Shown here piece after piece: positions 1 through 4,400 of a stretch of 9,505 nt of DNA (positions within the stretch are counted from its first letter, which is position 1; every line of letters starts with the position of its first letter). The notes below the pieces were generated by a model. The model searched no databases. It was not told the origin of the DNA and worked only from the letters and a program-made list of their open reading frames with translations. The stretch comes from JBCBZH01 sp039815415 (GTDB taxonomy: Bacteria; Bacteroidota; Rhodothermia; Rhodothermales; Rubricoccaceae). The position numbers and the translations under genes are program-made. The stretch is from the NCBI GenBank assembly GCA_039815415.1, contig JBCBZH010000166.1, positions 1 to 9,505 of the forward strand, read 5' to 3'.

Positions 1-232
1 AGCCGTCCCCTCGTCTCTGATACAGAAAGACAACGCCAGCGCGCTCCACTCCACTGACGTACGTGTACGGTGCGCCGACGGCAATCCACCGTTCTCCGAT
101 CGCAGCGTCGAAGCCATAATCACCATCCTCGTCAATTCCGTACACAGGCAGCAACGTCTCTGCGGGAAGCAGCGGCGTCTGCGCCAGGGAGAGGCCGGGG
201 ATCCAGAGGACCAGAACGAGAGCAAGACGCAT
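1..232 (-). CDS. Exported FG-GAP repeat protein, N-terminal part (runs off left edge)
   Basis: This is a 77-codon open frame starting at the ATG at 232-230 and still open at base 1, so only the N-terminus is visible. Residues 1-17 (MRLALVLVLWIPGLSLA) look like a Sec signal peptide, with an Arg-2 n-region, a Leu/Val core and a likely cut after SLA before Gln-18. Residues 34-77 match the FG-GAP/integrin-type beta-propeller repeat pattern: GDYGFDAAIGERWIAVGAPY, then a short loop and AGVVFLYQR. In such proteins this block recurs several times to build an extracytoplasmic propeller, often on long secreted or surface proteins carrying a C-terminal sorting domain. Neither later blades nor a sorting domain can be seen here. 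No Shine-Dalgarno sequence precedes the start. The gene lies downstream of the winged-helix gene on the same strand, but a strong hairpin at 328-359 separates them, so it probably has its own promoter. Its substrate or partner is unknown. Confidence 0.8.
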   Translation of the reverse strand, partial: MRLALVLVLWIPGLSLAQTPLLPAETLLPVYGIDEDGDYGFDAAIGERWIAVGAPYTYVSGVERAGVVFLYQRRGDG

Positions 233-327
233 GCGGGCGGAGGGCAGACAAACGCCAGCTTACAGCGCCACCGCTCCAGTCCATAGGGACATTGCAGATG
301 CCCCATGTCCCGTCATGGCGTTCGAGC

Positions 328-359
328 CGCCAGCTCGAGGGCATCGCCTCGAGCTGGCG
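328..359 (-). terminator. Strong hairpin after the winged-helix/propeller gene, probable terminator
   Basis: There is a perfect 13-bp inverted repeat: arms at 328-340 (CGCCAGCTCGAGG) and 347-359 (CCTCGAGCTGGCG), with a 6-base loop at 341-346. On the minus strand it begins 7 bases after the TAG at 367-369 that ends the repeat-encoded tail, and 70 bases after the TGA that ends the gene at 430. No T-run follows on either strand, so it is not a textbook intrinsic terminator. It could act as one, as a transcript-end stabiliser, or as part of the 3'-end repeat. Its right arm with flank, CTCGAGCTGGCGATC, resembles 3426-3440 in the decayed repeat copy. Confidence 0.6.
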
Positions 360-366
360 ATCGGCG

Positions 367-411
367 CTACGCCTCGCCCACCGGCCCCACCAGCTCGATC
401 TCCGGCTCGTC
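367..411 (-). repeat. 3'-end repeat copy C: in-frame tail sequence beyond the stop of the winged-helix gene
   Basis: On the minus strand these 45 bases encode DEPEIELVGPVGEA followed by TAG. The clpB 3' end encodes DEPGLELVGPMGEA followed by TAG. Aligned by hand, 40 of 45 bases are identical to 4273-4317. The frame is the same as that of the gene ending at the TGA at 430-432. Between the TGA and this block there are only six sense codons (GRPVQL). So stop-codon readthrough, or a miscalled base in the TGA, would add a 20-residue tail. It is followed directly by the hairpin at 328-359. Whether the block is translated cannot be decided from sequence. Confidence 0.75.
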
Positions 412-429
412 GAGCTGGACGGGTCTCCC

Positions 430-2595
430 TCAGCGGGGCAGATGGTCGAGAAGCATCAGGTCTGCCGTCGCCTCGTCGAGGCGCATCTGGAGGAGCCACT
501 GCTGGTCCGGTGACAGGCTGATAGCCCGCTGATTGCGAGGCGGAGCGGGGGCCAGAGCGCGCACGGATGTCGTTTGACCCGTGGCGAAGGAGTAGAACGC
601 CAACTCGGCAGCCTGAGGCGTGCGGCGGACGAAATAGATTCCCATCTCGGTCAGGGACCAATTGCCCCAGTCTCCTACAGCCAGGTCGGGAATCAACAGT
701 GTGGTGTCACCCTGTGTCGTGTGGCGCCAGAGCCCGGGTTCGCCGTGCCGAGCCACATAGAGGACGCCATCGGGTGCCAAAGACGCGGCGTATCCCTCTG
801 TTTCTGTGACGCGCTCTGAGCGCCCTCCAACAGAGGGGGCGCGGTGAATCTGCCACGTACCAGTGGCGTTGCTCCCGTAGTAGAGCCATGCGCTGTCTGG
901 AGACCACGATACAGCGACCTCATCCGTCTCGGTGCGGGTGATCTGACGAGGAACGCCGCCGTCAGCATTGATGACGTACAGATTCGAGGGGCCGGTCTCT
1001 CGAACCTCGAAGGCGATCTGGCGTCCATCCGGGGACCACTGGGGGGCAGTCACGAGGGAGCCGCCGAAGGCCGTCAGGGCCATGGCCTCACGTCCGTCGG
1101 GCTGGCTGACCCACAGCTCGTAGCTCCCGCCTCGGTTGGACACAAACGCTACCCGTTCGCCATCGGGAGCGATGTCTGGGGTGACATCCCACAGCGATGA
1201 GGCGATGGCCTGCGTGTCAGGTACGTCCGTAGCAAGCTCGACGCGCCAGAGGTTGGTGTCGTAGATCCAATTCTCATAGGCCATACGGGTGCCCTCGCGG
1301 GCCAATGAGGGAGCCTTGAGGTTCCAGCCTGCCGCGGGGATCCAGCGAGGGGCGCCACCAGAGGAAGGGATGGACCAGAGGTCAAACGTTCCGTTCCGGT
1401 TGGACGACAGCACGAGCTGGCGATCGTCGGGCGTCCAGTCGTGGCCGAGGACGGTTCGGTAGTCGTGAGTCAGGCGCGTCTCTTCTCCCGTGCTCAGATC
1501 CACGGAGTGGAGGTCTTCGGTGCCCCGTCCCCATGAGCGAAGAAAGGCGATATGGGTTCCTTCTGACGAGAAGCGAGGGTCATGGTCCCGGCTCTGCGGG
1601 CGTGACGGTGGGAACGTGACCTGGCGGGTGGAGCCGGTCTCGAGGTTGAGCAGGGCGATGTGGGAGGGAGCCTGTGGGCCTGACCGGTCCATGAACGCGA
1701 TTGTCTGCCCATCGGACGACCAGTCGAACTTCGGGGCGAAGACACCATAGTCGGAGGCCGGGTACCAGAAGCAGGAGGCGAGCGTCCGCTCTGGCCCTGA
1801 GAGCGCAGGCACGAGGACAAGCGAGCACTCGGAGTCGGTGTAGCGCGCGAACGCGATGTGCGCCCCGTCGGGCGACCAGACGGGGTGGGTGTCGGCGCCG
1901 GGGTGGTCCGTGAGGCGGAGAGCCGTCTCGCCTCCTGGCTGCTTGACGTAGATGTCCCAATTGTCATCCTCAGGCCCTTTCCACGCGAAGGCGACGGTCT
2001 CCCCAGCCGGGGAGAGCGCCGGACTGACCTCCACGCCTGGAGCGGTCGTCAGCGCGAGAGGCGGAGTTCGCGCTGGCGGTGTACGGCTTGAACGGTTCCA
2101 GTTCCAGACGAGGGCGATCCCTCCGAGCACCATCGCCAGCCCGATCAGGCCCCAGGTGCGACCCGGGCGAGCTGGTGTGCGTGAAGGGAGCGCGAGCGTC
2201 GGCGATACCGGCGGCGATGACGGGGAGGCGTCTCCTGAGGACGGATACCGGACAGGCGCGATCAGTCGATAGCCTGTCTTTGGAATCGTGGCAATGAATG
2301 CCGGGTCCTGAGGGGTGTCTCTGAACGCCTTGCGCAACTCAGAGATGGCGCGCGTGAGCACCTTATCCGTGACAAAGGTGTCGGGCCAGCCACAGGCGTG
2401 AAGCTCGTCTCGCGTCACCACTTTGCCCGGTGCGGCGGCCAGGCAGACCAGCACCTGCATCACCTTCGGCTCCAGAGTGATGGGAGTCCCCGTCGGCGGG
2501 TGCAGCGAATGGAGGGAGGGCTGTACGATCCAGTCGCCTACAAAGAAGGCATCATCCTGAAGCGAGGGCGATGCCGACGCAGGGGGAATGACCAT
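430..2595 (-). CDS. Membrane-anchored winged-helix regulator with C-terminal TolB-type (PD40) beta-propeller
   Basis: This 721-residue protein has the CadC-like one-component plan: a cytoplasmic DNA-binding domain, one membrane helix and a periplasmic sensor domain. Residues about 20-115 form an OmpR/PhoB-type winged helix (Trans_reg_C), with LEPKVMQVLVCLAAAPGKVVTRDEL, the recognition-helix region TDKVLTRAISELRKAF (76-92) and the wing ending GYRLIAPV. A Pro/Ser-rich linker (116-145) leads to a single membrane helix at about 148-166. Residues 185-720 carry repeated PD40/WD40-like motifs such as SPDGAHIAFA (241), SSDGQTIAFM (293), APDGERVAFVSNRGG (476), SPDGRQIAFE (521) and SPDSAWLYYGSN (565), as in TolB and dipeptidyl peptidase IV N-terminal propellers. 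No peptidase domain follows. The protein ends DLMLLDHLPR, close to where related propellers usually stop. The ATG at 2595 fits the domain start; no Shine-Dalgarno is evident. Target genes and ligand are unknown. It is divergent from the exported DUF4440-like gene, a possible target. See the in-frame tail beyond its stop. Confidence 0.9.
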   Translation of the reverse strand: MVIPPASASPSLQDDAFFVGDWIVQPSLHSLHPPTGTPITLEPKVMQVLVCLAAAPGKVVTRDELHACGWPDTFVTDKVLTRAISELRKAFRDTPQDPAFIATIPKTGYRLIAPVRYPSSGDASPSSPPVSPTLALPSRTPARPGRTWGLIGLAMVLGGIALVWNWNRSSRTPPARTPPLALTTAPGVEVSPALSPAGETVAFAWKGPEDDNWDIYVKQPGGETALRLTDHPGADTHPVWSPDGAHIAFARYTDSECSLVLVPALSGPERTLASCFWYPASDYGVFAPKFDWSSDGQTIAFMDRSGPQAPSHIALLNLETGSTRQVTFPPSRPQSRDHDPRFSSEGTHIAFLRSWGRGTEDLHSVDLSTGEETRLTHDYRTVLGHDWTPDDRQLVLSSNRNGTFDLWSIPSSGGAPRWIPAAGWNLKAPSLAREGTRMAYENWIYDTNLWRVELATDVPDTQAIASSLWDVTPDIAPDGERVAFVSNRGGSYELWVSQPDGREAMALTAFGGSLVTAPQWSPDGRQIAFEVRETGPSNLYVINADGGVPRQITRTETDEVAVSWSPDSAWLYYGSNATGTWQIHRAPSVGGRSERVTETEGYAASLAPDGVLYVARHGEPGLWRHTTQGDTTLLIPDLAVGDWGNWSLTEMGIYFVRRTPQAAELAFYSFATGQTTSVRALAPAPPRNQRAISLSPDQQWLLQMRLDEATADLMLLDHLPR

Positions 2596-2786
2596 GTAGA
2601 CGGAGCATCGGGAACGTGTCCGCCCTTACGGGAGGACCGAGGGGCTGTTCCAGTGCAGAAGGCCTCTATCGCGAGACCGGGCAAGGCCTCGCCAGGATCA
2701 TACCCTGATTAAACCTCACTCTCGGGGGAGTTGTGTGCTGAGGGGACAGCTTGGGATTCGCGCCTCACATTCGCCGTCGCTGCTCG
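2596..2786. other. Divergent intergenic region, likely holds both promoters
   Basis: This 191-bp gap separates the start of the winged-helix gene (leftward) from the DUF4440-like gene (rightward). An imperfect 8-bp inverted repeat with one mismatch lies at 2618-2637 (GTCCGCCC, TTAC, GGGAGGAC). It is close to the regulator's start and could be an operator or chance. A minus-strand TATGAT at 2702-2697 resembles a -10 box, but no matching -35 box lies 17 bases upstream. I could not assign a promoter firmly. The plus-strand AGGGGA at 2741-2746, just before a TTG at 2751, is discussed under the next gene. Confidence 0.35.
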
Positions 2787-3335
2787 ATGCCAGTGCTCAC
2801 ATACAGTCTTGCCGTACTTCTGCTTGCCCCGAATGCCGAAGGTGAGGACCTCCCCTCTGTTCATCCGGGTGTCGAACAGGTCACCACATTCACGTCTGAA
2901 GCAACACGGGTTGCGTTCACGGGGCTCGCCGGGATTCCGCGTCAACTGAATCGGTTGGAGCCCAAGACGGAGCACGCATCCCCAGATACAACCGCATTGC
3001 GAGAAGCCAGGCACCAGCTCGTGGCGGTGATACGAGCCCGTGACGTACAAGGTCTTGTCGATGCCTTTGCGCCGGACGGAGTGATGAGGCTTCGCAGTGG
3101 CCATCTGCTTCACGGGAAAGAGGAGATCCATGCGTTCTGGGCCGAGCGATGGAGGAATGCCGAGGGCCCGAATCCGCTCGGTGAGTGGCCTCGTGAGATT
3201 GTGTTCAGTGGAGAGTATGCCTTTGAACGAGGGGGCTACGGCCCATTGGAAGCGGGGCCCACAGGAGACTATGTCCGAGTATGGCGCTGGGACTCGGCGG
3301 AGGGCTGGCGTGTCGGGTGGCTCAATCTCCAGTAG
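2787..3335 (+). CDS. Probable exported SnoaL/DUF4440-like (NTF2-fold) protein
   Basis: With the ATG at 2787 this is 182 residues. The N-terminus MPVLTYSLAVLLLAPNAEGED looks like a short signal peptide. A low-complexity stretch follows to about residue 66. Residues about 68-182 match the SnoaL-like/DUF4440 NTF2-fold pattern: TALREARHQLVAVIRARDVQGLVDAFAPDGVMRL, then GHLLHGKEEIHAFWAERW, and strands ending GDYVRVWRWDSAEGWRVGWLNLQ. These cone-shaped folds bind small hydrophobic ligands, act as enzymes or serve as binding domains. I see no clear catalytic set, so no reaction is assigned. The start is uncertain. A TTG at 2751, preceded 5 bases upstream by AGGGGA, would add 12 residues including Arg-Arg-Arg just before the hydrophobic core, which would be a more typical signal-peptide n-region. 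I kept the ATG because the other genes here start at ATG without a Shine-Dalgarno. The tail repeat lies antisense downstream of its stop. Confidence 0.75.
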   Translation: MPVLTYSLAVLLLAPNAEGEDLPSVHPGVEQVTTFTSEATRVAFTGLAGIPRQLNRLEPKTEHASPDTTALREARHQLVAVIRARDVQGLVDAFAPDGVMRLRSGHLLHGKEEIHAFWAERWRNAEGPNPLGEWPREIVFSGEYAFERGGYGPLEAGPTGDYVRVWRWDSAEGWRVGWLNLQ

Positions 3336-3378
3336 TCAATACCCAACGTGCAGCGCGACCCGCGTGAAGCGATCTCCA

Positions 3379-3491
3379 CTACATCTCGCCTACCGCCCCC
3401 GCGAACTCGACCTCAGGCTTCTCGTCTCGAGCTGCCGATCTCCGGCAGTGGCTGACACGCCAGAACCGTCTCGCCGTCACTTCGCCGCCCT
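3379..3491 (-). repeat. 3'-end repeat copy B: decayed duplicate of the clpB 3' end
   Basis: On the minus strand this block reads like the last ~125 bases of clpB. The stretch 3426-3491 aligns with 4334-4400 at 52 of 67 positions with one single-base gap (hand count). It would encode ETVLACQPLPEIGSS against ETVPAGQPLPESASS in ClpB. The stretch 3379-3426 encodes DEKPEVEFAGAVGEM-TAG against DEPGLELVGPMGEA-TAG, with one extra codon and 32 of 45 other bases identical. The two halves are in different frames, and a segment of about 12 bases present in clpB is missing between them, so this copy cannot encode an intact tail. No start or longer open frame covers it, and similarity stops abruptly at about 3491. 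It has the same orientation as clpB and lies about 0.9 kb from the clpB 3' end, with the TPR-like gene between the two copies. Confidence 0.75.
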
Positions 3492-3551
3492 GCGAGGGGT
3501 GAGAAGACAGCTTGGAACCACCTCCGTTTCTCTCCATCGCTCTACACACCC

Positions 3552-4223
3552 ATGATGCGCCTTCTCTATCTCCTGCTCTTCATTCTCTGCGCCCAGGGCG
3601 CTGCTGCCCAAAGCCCGAGCTACGTGCAGGCCGTTGAGCACGCTCTCGCCAACGAGGACACGACCTCGACGCTCGACACCATGCTCGACGCGATCTTGGA
3701 GTTTGAACGCCTTGCGGCGAGGTATCCGGAGCGATGGGAGGCGCCGTACTGGGCGGCTCATTTGTATGGGCAGGCGGCGCGCTTGGAAGACATGGACGAG
3801 AATGATGAGTCGCTCGTCCATCATGACAAAGCGCAGGCCTACTACGACCAAGCGTGGAAGGCGTGGGCGGCCTTGCCTGAGCGGACGCAGATCGAAGAAG
3901 CCGATTTCTACATCCTCCAAGCGCTTTTGTACAGCTTGCGCAGCTCGTACGTCATCCGGCATGGCGAGCGAGACGAGGCTCGCCTTCTGTATGCGCTGGA
4001 ACAGGACTACACCATCCGAGCTGCGATCGCAAACCCAAACAACCCGCGGCTCTATATGTCACGAGGCATTGATCTCATCCGCTACGAGTCAACCCGCGAG
4101 GAAGGGCGCCGTCTTCTGAACGAAGCGATCCAGAAGTACGCCGATCATCCACCGGTCAACCCGATTGCTCCCAGTTGGGGAAGAGGCTGGATCGATTTCT
4201 GGCTCCGGCGCTATGCGTCGTAA
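3552..4223 (+). CDS. Exported TPR-like helical repeat protein
   Basis: This 223-residue protein begins with a clear Sec signal peptide, MMRLLYLLLFILCAQGAAA, with a likely cut before Gln-20. The cysteine at 13 does not sit in a good lipobox, so a soluble periplasmic protein is more likely than a lipoprotein. The mature part is almost all helical and reads as three or four TPR-like pairs: a first pair with LDAILEFERLAARYPERWEAPYWAAHLYG, then DKAQAYYDQAWKAWAAL, then ADFYILQALLYSL, and NPNNPRLYMSRGIDLI with the closing GRRLLNEAIQKY. The ending (NPIAPSWGRGWIDFWL) fits a family of exported TPR-like proteins that I recall from flavobacteria and relatives, usually of unknown function. The ATG at 3552 is followed by a second ATG at 3555; either is possible. 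No Shine-Dalgarno precedes it. It is convergent with clpB (49-base gap, shared hairpin) and sits between two copies of the clpB 3'-end repeat. Confidence 0.8.
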   Translation: MMRLLYLLLFILCAQGAAAQSPSYVQAVEHALANEDTTSTLDTMLDAILEFERLAARYPERWEAPYWAAHLYGQAARLEDMDENDESLVHHDKAQAYYDQAWKAWAALPERTQIEEADFYILQALLYSLRSSYVIRHGERDEARLLYALEQDYTIRAAIANPNNPRLYMSRGIDLIRYESTREEGRRLLNEAIQKYADHPPVNPIAPSWGRGWIDFWLRRYAS

Positions 4224-4231
4224 CGGAGACA

Positions 4232-4266
4232 CGAGCCCGCCTGGAAGTACACTCCAGGCGGGCTCG
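4232..4266. terminator. Shared hairpin between convergent genes, probable bidirectional terminator
   Basis: There is a perfect 14-bp inverted repeat: arms at 4232-4245 (CGAGCCCGCCTGGA) and 4253-4266 (TCCAGGCGGGCTCG), with a 7-base loop. It fills most of the 49-base gap between the stop of the TPR-like gene (4223) and the stop of clpB (4273). That is the usual place for a bidirectional terminator of convergent genes. No T-run follows on either strand, as with the hairpin at 328-359. On the minus strand it starts 6 bases after the clpB stop. Confidence 0.75.
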
Positions 4267-4272
4267 GTACGT

Positions 4273-4400
4273 CTAGGCCTCGCCCATCGGCCCCACCAGC
4301 TCGAGGCCCGGCTCGTCCGGCGCGCGGGCGTCGCTCGAGCTGGCGGACTCCGGCAGCGGCTGGCCTGCGGGGACCGTCTCCAGCGTCACCCCGCCGCCCT
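4273..4400 (-). repeat. 3'-end repeat copy A: the clpB tail-coding region
   Basis: This is the last 128 bases of clpB, encoding roughly residues 857-898 (GGGVTLETV to the terminal GEA). All of it resembles 3379-3491, and its last 45 bases also resemble 367-411. The encoded extension from about residue 868 onward is Pro/Ser/Ala-rich and goes beyond where ClpB proteins normally end. It may have been gained from the repeat, or clpB may be the source of the other copies. Confidence 0.7.

Noticed and set aside
260..661. Minus-strand open frame at the 3' end of the winged-helix gene
   Set aside because: It is in another frame from the propeller and from the tail repeat, has low-complexity Arg/Pro/Ala composition and no homology I recognise.
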